DNA of 64,000 bases from Clostridium sp. Marseille-Q2269 (lineage in GTDB: Bacteria > Bacillota > Clostridia > Clostridiales > Clostridiaceae). How positions within the stretch are numbered: the first letter of the stretch is position 1; every line of letters starts with the position of its first letter. This document shows, piece after piece, positions 47,031 through 55,970 of this stretch. The translations under genes were made by a program, and so were the position numbers. A model generated the notes under the pieces. The model made no database searches. It saw nothing but the letters and a program-made list of their open reading frames with translations, and had not been told where the DNA came from. The DNA lies in contig NZ_CALSFS010000006.1 in NCBI RefSeq assembly GCF_943736985.1, positions 62,001 to 126,000 of the forward strand, in the 5' to 3' direction.

Positions 47031-48284
47031 ATGGAAATACTTTCTGTAGGGCAAAAAATAAAAAGAGCAAGGGTTTATAAAGGTTATACCTTAAAAGAAT
47101 TATGTGGGGATACTATATCTGTATCTAAAATGAGTTGTATAGAAAATGACAAGATAAGACCAGATAGTGAAATATTAAAAATTATATCAGAAAAATTAGA
47201 AATAGATATTAAATACCTAAAAGCTGGAGTAAAAGAGCAACTTTTAGATAATATTGACAAACTTAAGGATAGTAAAAATCCATCAGAATATGAGAAAACT
47301 TTAGAGTATAATTTAAAGTATGCAGAGGAATACAAATACTATCATATAGCGTTTTATATAATACATATGTTATTTAATCATTATTTAGAAAATAGTGAAA
47401 TAGAAAAACTACAGCTTATAATATCTAAGTATTATGATTACTGGCTAAAATCTGGTATAGATGAAAATAAAATAATTTATTATATGGATATTGCTAAGTT
47501 TTTCTTTGAAACTAATGAGTACATAGAAGCAGCTAGTTATTATAGGAGTATTAGAAAAATTGCGCACGAAAAGGATAACTATATTTTATTATCTGAAGCT
47601 ACATATGATGAAGCGGCATGTTATATAAGATTAAAAGAATTTGAGAAAGCTTATGAAATAGCAGTTAACCTTATAGACTTAATAGATTTCTTAGATAGTA
47701 ATATTAAAAAGGCAGAAGTTTATAAGATATTGGCTATATTATCTTTAAGATTGGATAGAAATAAATTTGAAAACTATGAAGAAAAGTCATATATGTTATA
47801 TGGGAATGATTTGATTTATAAGGCAGATGCTACTTTTAAATATGCTACAGCTATGTTTGATATAGGGGAGAAGGATAAAGCAACAAGTTATATAAATAAA
47901 GCTTTAGATTCATATCCTAAAAATAATACAAGACATTTTGTATCTTTTATGCTAGATATTATGAAAGTATTATTAAAAAATGATGTTCTATATAGAGCTC
48001 AAGAAATATCAGATGAAATATTAAATTATGCTATAAAAATAAATAATATAAGATTCATAGAAAAAGCTTATTATTATAAGGCTATAATTTTAGAAAAACA
48101 AGGTAGTTTAGATACTGCTGAAATGTATATGAATCTTTCTTTAGACTCCATATTAAAATTTGGTACAAAACAAGAAATATATGAAAGATATATGAAAATG
48201 GGAAATATGTATCATAAAATGGATCAAATAGGAGAGTCTATAAAATATTTTAATTTAGCAATCAAGCTTTCGAAAAAACTTTAG
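47031..48284 (+). CDS. XRE-family regulator with TPR domain (second of the tandem pair)
   Basis: 417 residues, GGGTGAGA before ATG, 31 bases after the first regulator. HTH (about 1-62: GQKIKRARVYKGYTLKEL, TISVSKMSCIENDK) and TPR helices (about 75-415, ending YMKMGNMYHKMDQIGESIKYF). It shares domain order with its neighbour but is clearly diverged, so it is an old duplication. The HTH carries SVSKMSCIE where most XRE proteins have a Gln at the recognition position. No ligand is known; short peptide-like frames occur downstream. Confidence 0.85.
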   Translation: MEILSVGQKIKRARVYKGYTLKELCGDTISVSKMSCIENDKIRPDSEILKIISEKLEIDIKYLKAGVKEQLLDNIDKLKDSKNPSEYEKTLEYNLKYAEEYKYYHIAFYIIHMLFNHYLENSEIEKLQLIISKYYDYWLKSGIDENKIIYYMDIAKFFFETNEYIEAASYYRSIRKIAHEKDNYILLSEATYDEAACYIRLKEFEKAYEIAVNLIDLIDFLDSNIKKAEVYKILAILSLRLDRNKFENYEEKSYMLYGNDLIYKADATFKYATAMFDIGEKDKATSYINKALDSYPKNNTRHFVSFMLDIMKVLLKNDVLYRAQEISDEILNYAIKINNIRFIEKAYYYKAIILEKQGSLDTAEMYMNLSLDSILKFGTKQEIYERYMKMGNMYHKMDQIGESIKYFNLAIKLSKKL

Positions 48285-48311
48285 TATATAAGAAAATTAT
48301 GCTTTATAAGC

Positions 48312-48556
48312 GTTTAAAGGGCCATAATTAAAATAAGAAATACTTTTGTTCAATAGATAGCTATAAAAATAAAGAATACTAATATTTGTGCCCTAATATT
48401 TAAGCTAACGCTCTAATGCCACGTCCTGTGGCAACAGATCTAAGTAACCGTCCTGTTTACTTTACGCTTAAATATTAGTTCACAAATAAAGTATTCTTAT
48501 TATTTTTCTAAATATCTATTTTCTCTAAAAGTATTTATTATTTTAATAGATTTAAA
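48312..48556. repeat. MITE-like palindromic repeat, family 3, copy A (plus orientation)
   Basis: About 245 bases with imperfect inverted ends of about 70 bases. Interior features are the palindrome TGCCACGTCCTGTGGCA and the CGTCCTGTTTACTTTACGC stretch. The reverse complement of 53493-53739 matches it through its whole length, with scattered changes. It sits just downstream of the XRE-TPR pair. Confidence 0.85.
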
Positions 48557-48593
48557 TGCAGGTGTTGTAATTATAAGGTAGGAGATTATTTTT

Positions 48594-48774
48594 ATGGAGA
48601 TAAATTATGCAAGTATAATTGCTTTAGTTATTAATTTAGTTTTAATGTTTCTAATTATAAAAAACAATATTTAAAGCAATTCAAAGTCTTAAGCATTTTA
48701 TCAAAAGGAATAAAGGGATGGATAAAAAATTAGATATCATTATGAAAAAATTAGAGAATAAAGAAGATAATTAA
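48594..48774 (+). pseudogene. Small single-membrane-helix peptide gene, frameshifted
   Basis: TAGGAG lies before ATG 48594, which opens a 26-residue frame (MEINYASIIALVINLVL...IIKNNI), a hydrophobic helix. In the next frame the sequence continues TIFKAIQSLKHFIKR...LDIIMKKLENKEDN to a stop at 48772. A surplus base in the A6 run (48660-48664 area) explains the break; joined, the product would be about 59 residues: one helix plus a basic, coiled tail, like BhlA/UviB-type holin-like peptides. A decayed copy of the tail occurs at 50127-50209. Confidence 0.55.
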
Positions 48775-48817
48775 ACCTTATGTAGAATATTTTTATGAAC
48801 TGTATTAGGGGTGATTA

Positions 48818-48895
48818 ATGAATTTACAGGGGAATGTGAACTTGTTATATAGTTTTTTGCAGATTGTATATAAACCTTATATAGCTACGGGATAA
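48818..48895 (+). CDS. Possible 25-residue peptide
   Basis: AGGGGTG is six bases before ATG 48818, which opens a 25-codon frame beginning MNLQGNVNLL and ending YKPYIATG. No relatives are known to me. It may be spurious, but its ribosome binding site is good and it lies between the regulator pair and the DUF2935 gene. Confidence 0.2.
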   Translation: MNLQGNVNLLYSFLQIVYKPYIATG

Positions 48896-48962
48896 AAGTA
48901 ATCTTTTGTGTATTCAATTAATATAATGATAGCGGATATAAATTTTTTAAGGAGAACTTAAT

Positions 48963-49889
48963 ATGCTATCTAGACGTGAGTTTATACGACAATCATTGGA
49001 ATTACATCTTTTTTTTGCAAGAATCATGAAAGAGCACTCTTTCTTTCTACAAATAGGCTTTACACAAAAAGACTATAGTTGGATTCAACAAGCTAATGTC
49101 TTTAGAATAGAATTTGATAGACTTTTAGCTGATACTATATGTCTTTCTAATGGAGTTATTAGTAAAAGTGTATTGCAGTCAGGTGAAATAGTAACGCCTT
49201 TTACATTAAAAGCAGAAATGGCCTCAGCTTATTTTACAGGAGTTAATATACCAACTAGTCTTACTGAAATGGAGAAAAGATTAATGGCTGATAGTTCAAT
49301 GATAGATAATTCTATGATTGAGAGAAGAGTATCCATGCTTAATGAAAGGTCAATGAGATTAACTAAAGCTTTAGCACAGTTTAAAACTAAGTTATTATCA
49401 GATGTTTTATGTTGTAGAATATTTACTACTAATTATCCTTTACTTATAGATCATATTTTAAGAGAAGCAAAATTTTATTTTCAGTTAGTTAAAAGACTAC
49501 AAAATCGTGAGGAAATCAATTTAGAAAAAGAAGCTTATGAGCAAGAGAGTTTCTGGAACAGAATAATGGCTGAACATTCAAAATTTATTCGTGGTCTTCT
49601 TGATCCAACTGAGAATGAGCTTATAAATATAGCAAATAATTTTGGAAATGAATTTGATAAGTTAACTAAAGAAGCAAAAGAAGCTATGGATAAGACAATG
49701 CCAATTTCGGAAGTTACAGAAGATAGTCTTAAAGCAACTATAGAAATAAGCAAATTTAAGGCACAAGGAACTGAAGGACTGGTAGATTGTAAGATTAGAT
49801 CTATAATAATACCATTATTAGGTGATCATACTTTACGTGAAGCAAATCATTATTTGCGTTTATTAAAAATATTCCAAAAGACTATGTAA
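48963..49889 (+). CDS. DUF2935 protein (ferritin-like helical bundles)
   Basis: 308 residues, AAGGAGA before ATG. Two similar halves, each a four-helix bundle: first half LELHLFFARIMKEHSFFLQIGF and later LIDHILREAKFYF; second half ESFWNRIMAEHSKFIRGLL and LGDHTLREANHYL. The repeated E-H/H-x-x-E residues would bind a metal pair. This is the DUF2935 family of bacilli and clostridia, function unknown. A small hairpin (TGCTAC...GTAGCA, 49898-49929) follows. Confidence 0.8.
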   Translation: MLSRREFIRQSLELHLFFARIMKEHSFFLQIGFTQKDYSWIQQANVFRIEFDRLLADTICLSNGVISKSVLQSGEIVTPFTLKAEMASAYFTGVNIPTSLTEMEKRLMADSSMIDNSMIERRVSMLNERSMRLTKALAQFKTKLLSDVLCCRIFTTNYPLLIDHILREAKFYFQLVKRLQNREEINLEKEAYEQESFWNRIMAEHSKFIRGLLDPTENELINIANNFGNEFDKLTKEAKEAMDKTMPISEVTEDSLKATIEISKFKAQGTEGLVDCKIRSIIIPLLGDHTLREANHYLRLLKIFQKTM

Positions 49890-50126
49890 AATTAATGTGC
49901 TACCTAAATTTATCTATTATAAAGTAGCATACAATAAAAATTTTTATACTTAACTTATAAAAGACTCTAATTTATTTTTTAATATATTATTAAATTGTTA
50001 TAGTTATCTGAATGATAGATAATAATTTAATATATAAATATATTTTAAGATAATAAAGAGTCTTTAATTTTATGTAAATGTCTTTAATTCTAAGTTATAA
50101 GAGAGTTATTTAATATAAAAATATTA

Positions 50127-50209
50127 AATATTTTGTTAACAAAAACAAAGATATAAATGAAAAAATGAATATTATTATCAATAAATTAGAGAATATAAGG
50201 GATAACTGA
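50127..50209 (+). pseudogene. Remnant of the small membrane-peptide gene (C-terminal tail only)
   Basis: The frame reads KYFVNKNKDINEKM then NIIINKLENIRDN and stop. It aligns without gaps to KHFIKRNKGMDKKL / DIIMKKLENKEDN of the gene at 48594-48774. No helix or start remains upstream. The gap 49930-50234 otherwise contains only AT-rich sequence. Confidence 0.5.
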
Positions 50210-50234
50210 ACTTTATAATTTTTTTACAACCCTC

Positions 50235-50262
50235 TTGAAAATAGAATTTTTTTGAATATAAT
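50235..50262 (+). promoter_or_regulatory. Sigma-A promoter of clpB
   Basis: TTGAAA, 16 bases, TATAAT, 114 bases before the start codon. No CIRCE element and no CtsR heptad (GGTCAAA) were seen, so heat control, if any, is by another route. Confidence 0.6.
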
Positions 50263-50375
50263 AGTAATTAAATAATCCATGCATATTAAATCAATTTTTG
50301 AAAATATTTAATATGAAGGGATATTTTATTTTTATAAAAATCAATTCTGTAACATTTAAAAGAGGAGGTAATATT

Positions 50376-52976
50376 ATGGATATTGAAAAACTAACTTTAA
50401 AAGTACAGCAAGCTATAAATGATTCTCAACTTGTTGCAGTAAAATATAATCATCAGCAGATTGATACTATACATTTATTTTCAGCATTAATTTCTCAAGA
50501 TGATGGTTTAATACCTAATATATTAGGTAAATTGGGTATAAATATAAGAGATATTAATGCTGAAACCAATAAAGTGTTAGATAATATGCCTAAAGTATTG
50601 GGGGAAGGAGCTCAATCATCTTCTGTATATCCTACTAGAAGATTTGAAGAGGTTTTTGTAAAGGCAGAGAGTATAGCAAAAGAATTCAAAGATTCATATA
50701 TAAGTGTTGAACATGTTTTACTGGGCATAATGGATGTGGATAAAAATAATGTTGGTTCAATATTAGAGAAATTTGGAGTGAAAAAATCAGAGGTTTTAAA
50801 GGCACTATCAGCTATTAGAGGAAGTCAAAGGGTTGATAGTCAAGATCCTGAAGGTACTTATGAAGCTTTAGTTAAGTATGGTAGAAATTTAGTTGAAGAA
50901 GCTAAAAAACATAAATTAGATCCTGTTATAGGAAGAGATGAAGAAATAAGAAGAGTAGTAAGAATTTTATCTAGAAGAACTAAGAATAATCCAGTACTTA
51001 TTGGAGAGCCAGGAGTAGGTAAGACTGCTATAGTAGAGGGATTAGCAGAGAGAATTGTTAGAGGAGACATACCTGAAAGTTTAAAAAACAAAATAATATT
51101 TTCTTTAGATATGGGAGCACTTATTGCAGGTGCAAAATATAGAGGAGAATTTGAAGAAAGATTAAAAGCAGTATTAAAAGAAGTTCAAAATAGTGAAGGA
51201 AGAATAATTTTATTTATAGATGAAATTCACACTATAGTAGGCGCAGGAAAAACAGAAGGATCTATGGATGCAGGTAATTTAATAAAACCTATGCTTGCAA
51301 GAGGAGAACTTCATTGTATAGGAGCTACTACCTTTGATGAGTATAGACAATATATAGAAAAAGATAAAGCCTTAGAGAGAAGATTCCAACCTGTAATAAC
51401 AGATGAACCTACAGTAGAAGATACAGTATCTATACTAAGGGGTCTTAAAGAAAGATTTGAAATATATCATGGAATAAGAATACATGATTCTGCTATTGTG
51501 GCTGCAGCTAAGCTTTCTAGTAGATATATTACAGATAGATATCTTCCAGATAAAGCAATAGATTTAATAGATGAAGCTTGTGCAATGATAAGAACAGATA
51601 TAGACAGTATGCCAACAGAGATGGATTCTATAAAAAGAAAAATATTTCAGTTAGAAATAGAAAAAGAAGCATTATCTAAAGAAAGAGATGCATCCTCCAA
51701 AGAAAGATTGAAAGCCTTAGAGGAGGAACTAAGTGAATTAAAAGAAAAAGATAAAGAAATGACAGCTAAATATGAAAATGAAAAATCTCATATAACAAAA
51801 ATAAGAGATTTAAAAGCACAATTAGATGATGTAAAAGGACAAATGGAAAAAGCGGAAAGAGAATATGATTTAAATAAAGTGGCAGAATTAAAGTATGGTT
51901 TAATACCAACTCTTCAAAAGGAAATAGAAGAGAGAGAAAAGTTAATAAAAGAAAATAGTAATGGAAATGCAATGTTAAAAGAAGAGGTTACAGAACATGA
52001 AATTTCTCAAATAATTTCTAAATGGACTGGTATACCTGTAACAAGATTAGTTGAGACTGAAAGACAAAAACTATTACAATTAGGAGATCAACTAGAAACT
52101 AGAGTAATAGGTCAAAAAGAAGCAGTAAAAGCAGTGACTAATGCAGTTATAAGAGCTAGAGCTGGATTAAAAGACCCAAGAAAACCAATAGGATCATTTA
52201 TATTCTTAGGACCTACAGGAGTGGGAAAAACAGAACTTGCAAAGACTTTAGCCAGAACTTTATTTGATACTGAAGAAAACATTATAAGAATAGATATGTC
52301 CGAATATATGGAGAAGTATTCAGTTTCAAGACTTATAGGAGCTCCGCCAGGATATGTAGGATATGAAGAGGGAGGACAATTAACAGAGGCTGTTAGAAGA
52401 AAGCCTTATAGCGTTATATTGTTTGATGAGATAGAAAAAGCTCATGATGATGTATTTAATATATTCCTACAAATATTAGATGATGGAAGACTTACAGATA
52501 ATAAAGGAAAGGTTATAGATTTTAAAAATACTATAATTATAATGACTTCTAATTTGGGAAGTAACTATTTATTAGATAATGAAAGTAAAGAGGGAATAGA
52601 TGAAAGTGTAAGAGCAAGAGTAAAAGAAGCTTTAAAAGGAAGATTTAAACCAGAATTTTTAAATAGAATAGATGATATTATAATGTTTAAACCTCTTACT
52701 GTAGAAGATATTAAGAAAATAATAGATATATTCTTAGAAGATATAAGAAAAAGACTTAAAGATAAAAATATAAATATTAAAATCACAGATAGAGCTAAAG
52801 AGGTTATGGCAAAGGAAGGGTATGATCCAATATATGGTGCAAGGCCACTAAAGAGATATATAGAAGATGCCATAGAAACAGAAATAGCAAGACAAATCAT
52901 AGCAGGAAATATATATGAAGGAACTACTGTAGGCGTAGATGTAAAAGGTGATTCAATAATTATAGAAAGAATATAA
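50376..52976 (+). CDS. clpB: ClpB disaggregase chaperone
   Basis: 866 residues from ATG 50376 (AGAGGAGGT upstream); a longer in-frame start at 50298 lacks one. N domain (1-145), first ATPase with GEPGVGKT (about 210) and [11 protein letters not shown], coiled middle domain (about 405-530, long E/K-rich helices), second ATPase with GPTGVGKTE (about 612) and FDEIEKAH, and sensor GARPLKR. The middle domain separates ClpB from ClpA/C proteases. It pulls apart aggregated proteins with DnaK. Closed by repeat elements. Confidence 0.95.
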   Translation: MDIEKLTLKVQQAINDSQLVAVKYNHQQIDTIHLFSALISQDDGLIPNILGKLGINIRDINAETNKVLDNMPKVLGEGAQSSSVYPTRRFEEVFVKAESIAKEFKDSYISVEHVLLGIMDVDKNNVGSILEKFGVKKSEVLKALSAIRGSQRVDSQDPEGTYEALVKYGRNLVEEAKKHKLDPVIGRDEEIRRVVRILSRRTKNNPVLIGEPGVGKTAIVEGLAERIVRGDIPESLKNKIIFSLDMGALIAGAKYRGEFEERLKAVLKEVQNSEGRIILFIDEIHTIVGAGKTEGSMDAGNLIKPMLARGELHCIGATTFDEYRQYIEKDKALERRFQPVITDEPTVEDTVSILRGLKERFEIYHGIRIHDSAIVAAAKLSSRYITDRYLPDKAIDLIDEACAMIRTDIDSMPTEMDSIKRKIFQLEIEKEALSKERDASSKERLKALEEELSELKEKDKEMTAKYENEKSHITKIRDLKAQLDDVKGQMEKAEREYDLNKVAELKYGLIPTLQKEIEEREKLIKENSNGNAMLKEEVTEHEISQIISKWTGIPVTRLVETERQKLLQLGDQLETRVIGQKEAVKAVTNAVIRARAGLKDPRKPIGSFIFLGPTGVGKTELAKTLARTLFDTEENIIRIDMSEYMEKYSVSRLIGAPPGYVGYEEGGQLTEAVRRKPYSVILFDEIEKAHDDVFNIFLQILDDGRLTDNKGKVIDFKNTIIIMTSNLGSNYLLDNESKEGIDESVRARVKEALKGRFKPEFLNRIDDIIMFKPLTVEDIKKIIDIFLEDIRKRLKDKNINIKITDRAKEVMAKEGYDPIYGARPLKRYIEDAIETEIARQIIAGNIYEGTTVGVDVKGDSIIIERI

Positions 52977-53001
52977 TAAAATTGCGACGTAAAAGTAACT
53001 A

Positions 53002-53114
53002 CCTTAGATTAAAAAAAGGGATATGTGGCTTGAAAGGCAATTCACTTCAATAAGAGATTCTAATTTTGTTTAAATGCCTTTTTACGCCACTTATCCCAAT
53101 TTTTTAATCTAAGG
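53002..53114. repeat. MITE-like palindromic repeat, family 1, intact copy
   Basis: 113 bases. Perfect ends CCTTAGATTAAAAAA / TTTTTTAATCTAAGG, then GGGATATGTGGC / GCCACTTATCCC and AAAGGCA / TGCCTTT. It can fold on itself almost completely. It matches the disrupted copy at 11741-11940 and the partial reverse copy at 11994-12035. It lies 26 bases after the clpB stop and may act as its terminator. Confidence 0.88.
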
Positions 53115-53315
53115 AAAGATAGTATAACTATTTAAACGTAATTTTATGTGGAATAGGAAGTGCAAAGGAGGATTTTACTCCTCTTTGTTACGTAAAATCT
53201 ACAATTGTATTTTTATTTATAAAAGTATTTTAGACTTATAAAGATATTTAAATCTATTACAAACTTTCAATTATTTTTATTATTTAAAAAGGCTTAAAAA
53301 ATTTTTAGTTAGAAA

Positions 53316-53440
53316 ATTAATGCGTAGCATGCCAGAGAAATATATGATTTATGAAATTTATACAAGTATTATTAATACTAAATATTTATGCGTTAGCAAT
53401 GAAATTTCCTATGGATTAATTTCCTGGCTACGCAAATTAT
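53316..53440. repeat. Inverted repeat with GCGTAGC/CAG-GAAAT units (family 4)
   Basis: ATTAATGCGTAGCATGCC-AGAGAAAT (53316) is inverted relative to ATTAATTTCCTGGCTACGCAAATT (53415-53438). A third related unit, ATGCGTTAGCAATGAAATTT, sits at 53388-53406. Only one such locus was seen in this window. Confidence 0.6.
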
Positions 53441-53492
53441 TTTATATTTAAATTTAAAATATTTATGTGAGACTAAAAATTTATATAACAGT

Positions 53493-53739
53493 CTTTAAGT
53501 GGATTAAAACAAGGAGTACTTTTAGGGAAAATAGATATCTAGAAAAATAATTAGAATACTTTATTTGTAAACTAAGATTTAAGCGTAAAGTAAACAGGAC
53601 GTTTACTTAGGCCTAGTTGCCACAGGAAGTGGCATTAGGTCGTTAGCTTAAATCCCAGGATACAAATATTAGTATTCTTTATTTTTATAGCTATCTATTG
53701 ACTAAAAGTATTCCTTGTTTTAATTTTAATCCTTTAAAG
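53493..53739. repeat. MITE-like palindromic repeat, family 3, copy B (minus orientation)
   Basis: Reverse complement of 48312-48556, about 247 bases. Ends CTTTAAGTGGATTAAAACAAGGAGTACTTTT / AAAAGTATTCCTTGTTTTAATTTTAATCCTTTAAAG. TGCCACAGGAAGTGGCA sits in the middle. The 45 bases before it (53451-53492) match 11934-11975. Confidence 0.85.
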
Positions 53740-53764
53740 TCTGTTATGTCGTAATTTTATTATA

Positions 53765-54493
53765 TTATGATTTACTTTCTCTATTTATTATAAATTCTTT
53801 TGCTTTAAATTCTAGCTTATCATCTAAAGGTTCTAGTTCTATATCTTCATCATATTTATTTTTTATTGCAATAGAAAGTAGTCTATCTGCTAATTCAGGA
53901 TTTTTAGAAAGTAGAGAACCATGAAAATAAGTTCCGAATGTATTTTTGTAAATACAACCTTCTTGCTTATCTTCACCGTTATTACCATAACCAGCTATAA
54001 CAGATCCTAAAGGTTTTAAATTTCCTATATAAGTTCTTCCAGAATGATTTTCAAAACCTACATAGGTTTCATTAAATTCCTCATTTTTTATTACTGTATT
54101 TCCTATAAATCTAGTGCTTCCACCTTCAGTGTATATATCTAATATATTTAGCCCTTCAAGTTTTTCACCTTCTGGAGTGGTATAATATTTACCTAATAAT
54201 TGATATCCTCCACATATAGCCAATAAAACTTTACCTTGCTCTATATATCTACTAAGATCATCTTTTTTAGTTTTCATCATATCTTGTGAAACTATGGATT
54301 GCTCATAATCTTGGCCACCACCAAATAAAGCTATATCACAGTTATCTACAGGAAATTCATCATTAACAGAAATATTTGATACATTTAATTTTATGCCTCT
54401 TTGTTCCGCTCTATATTTCAATACTAAAATATTACCTATATCTCCATACACATTCAATAAATCAGGGTATAGATGACATATATTAAGTTCCAT
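53765..54493 (-). CDS. gatD: Lipid II glutamine amidotransferase subunit GatD
   Basis: 242 residues from the ATG at 54493 (GAAGGTG upstream; a GTG nine bases earlier overlaps that site). Type 1 glutamine amidotransferase fold: FGGGQDYEQ, nucleophile Cys in LLAICGGYQLLG, catalytic His in GTYFHGSLLSKNPELAD. GatD supplies ammonia to MurT, which changes D-Glu to D-iGln in the peptidoglycan stem. The gene follows murT by 59 bases. Confidence 0.93.
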   Translation of the reverse strand: MELNICHLYPDLLNVYGDIGNILVLKYRAEQRGIKLNVSNISVNDEFPVDNCDIALFGGGQDYEQSIVSQDMMKTKKDDLSRYIEQGKVLLAICGGYQLLGKYYTTPEGEKLEGLNILDIYTEGGSTRFIGNTVIKNEEFNETYVGFENHSGRTYIGNLKPLGSVIAGYGNNGEDKQEGCIYKNTFGTYFHGSLLSKNPELADRLLSIAIKNKYDEDIELEPLDDKLEFKAKEFIINRESKS

Positions 54494-54552
54494 GTATTTC
54501 ACCTTCTTTTTATATTATTAAAATATTTGATTCAAATTATTTTATATGAAAA

Positions 54553-55914
54553 TTACCATAGTTTTTTTATATAACCTTTAGAATTCAAGAATTTTCTAAA
54601 GGATGTCATAGCTGTATATGTAGCTAAAATATATACAGTTTCTTCTTTACAGCTTTTTATATCTTCTAATAAATTTTCATAGTTTAGAGAAAGTTTGAAT
54701 TTATCATATGAAAGACCACATATTTTTAATCTTATGGCCATATCATATAATCTAACACCTGATACTAATACATTATCTATATTTAAAGAATTTAGTTTTT
54801 CAAACTTAACATCCCATATCCAAGATACATCTCTACCATCTGCATAGTTATCATTTAATAGTAGGGCCAGATTAATTTTTCTTTTATCTAAAACTATAGT
54901 ATTTATAGCTTGGTCATATCCAGCGGGGTTTTTAACTAATATTATTTTAACATCTTTACCTTCTATATTTATAGTTTCTTGTCTACCAAAACTGCTTTTC
55001 TGACTTTTTAGTGAATTAAATATGATAGATTTTTCTATACCTAATGTTTTAGCTAGAGAATATGCACATAGGGCATTGTAAACATTGTATAATCCAGGTT
55101 GATTTATGTAATATTCTTGATTATCTATTATAACTAAAGAACCTTCAGGAGTTAAATCTTCAACTTCATCTAAGGAGAAGGTTATGTCAGGCCTTTTATA
55201 GCCACAACTTTCACAATAATAGCTTCCTAAATGATTGTAAGTTAAAAATTCGTAGGAATATGGATGTTTACACTTTTTGCAAAATTTTGAGTCTGCATTT
55301 ACATCTATTACAGTATCAGCATTTTTAAAGTGTGAAAAACCATAATATAAAATTTTGTTAGGAAGAGAAGTGCTTAAATCACCTAAAAGAGATTCATCTC
55401 CATTTAATATAAGTTTTGAATTAGGAGATTTCTCTATACCTTCTAATATTTTTTTTAAAGTTGTGTAAACTTCACCATATCTATCCAATTGATCCCTAAA
55501 TAAGTTTGTTATAGTTATTATTTCTGGAGATACATATTCCGTAACCAATTTTACATTTGCTTCATCTACTTCTACAATTGCATATTTTTCTTCTTTATTA
55601 CTGAAAGAAAAATTTTCTACAAAGCAAGCAACTATTCCTGGAAGCATATTTGCACCAGTATTATTTGATATTACAAATTTATTACTATCTTTAAGCATAT
55701 TATATATCATACTAGTTGTAGTAGTTTTCCCGTTAGTTCCTGTAACAAGAATTATTTTATAATTCTTAGCCACTGTTTTTAATATTTTTCTATCTAATTT
55801 TAAAGCAACTTTCCCTGGAAAGTTGGTTCCTCCTTTAAAAAGTGTTTTACATAGCTTTAATACTATTTTCGAAGTTATTATACTGAAAAAAGATTTTATA
55901 TTAATTTTACACAC
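54553..55914 (-). CDS. murT: Lipid II isoglutaminyl synthase subunit MurT
   Basis: 453 residues. Mur-ligase ATP site VTGTNGKTTTTSM and central domain with EVDEAN, plus the MurT zinc ribbon CKKCKHPYSYEF...YYCESCGYKRP (about 210-240). A C-terminal DUF1727-type domain (about 320-453) contains the LVKNPAGYDQ, NDNYADGRDVSWIWDV motif that faces GatD. The start is GTG 55914 with AAGGAA directly ahead; the close spacing leaves some doubt. It works with GatD, giving amidated, less anionic peptidoglycan. Confidence 0.93.
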   Translation of the reverse strand: MCKINIKSFFSIITSKIVLKLCKTLFKGGTNFPGKVALKLDRKILKTVAKNYKIILVTGTNGKTTTTSMIYNMLKDSNKFVISNNTGANMLPGIVACFVENFSFSNKEEKYAIVEVDEANVKLVTEYVSPEIITITNLFRDQLDRYGEVYTTLKKILEGIEKSPNSKLILNGDESLLGDLSTSLPNKILYYGFSHFKNADTVIDVNADSKFCKKCKHPYSYEFLTYNHLGSYYCESCGYKRPDITFSLDEVEDLTPEGSLVIIDNQEYYINQPGLYNVYNALCAYSLAKTLGIEKSIIFNSLKSQKSSFGRQETINIEGKDVKIILVKNPAGYDQAINTIVLDKRKINLALLLNDNYADGRDVSWIWDVKFEKLNSLNIDNVLVSGVRLYDMAIRLKICGLSYDKFKLSLNYENLLEDIKSCKEETVYILATYTAMTSFRKFLNSKGYIKKLW

Positions 55915-55970
55915 TTCCTTTTTAAGTTTTTAAATAAATAATATTACAATTAACTATTATAATATAATTT

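Noticed and set aside
48655-48670. Programmed -1 frameshift at A-AAA-AAC in the small-peptide gene
   Set aside because: The heptamer fits a -1 slippery site, but the matching tail is in the +1 frame; a -1 shift gives an unrelated short peptide.
50210-50375. CIRCE or CtsR heat-shock operator before clpB
   Set aside because: Neither TTAGCACTC-N9-GAGTGCTAA nor GGTCAAA repeats are present.
52565-52900. 111-codon minus-strand frame opposite clpB
   Set aside because: Mirror of the second ATPase domain of clpB; not credible.
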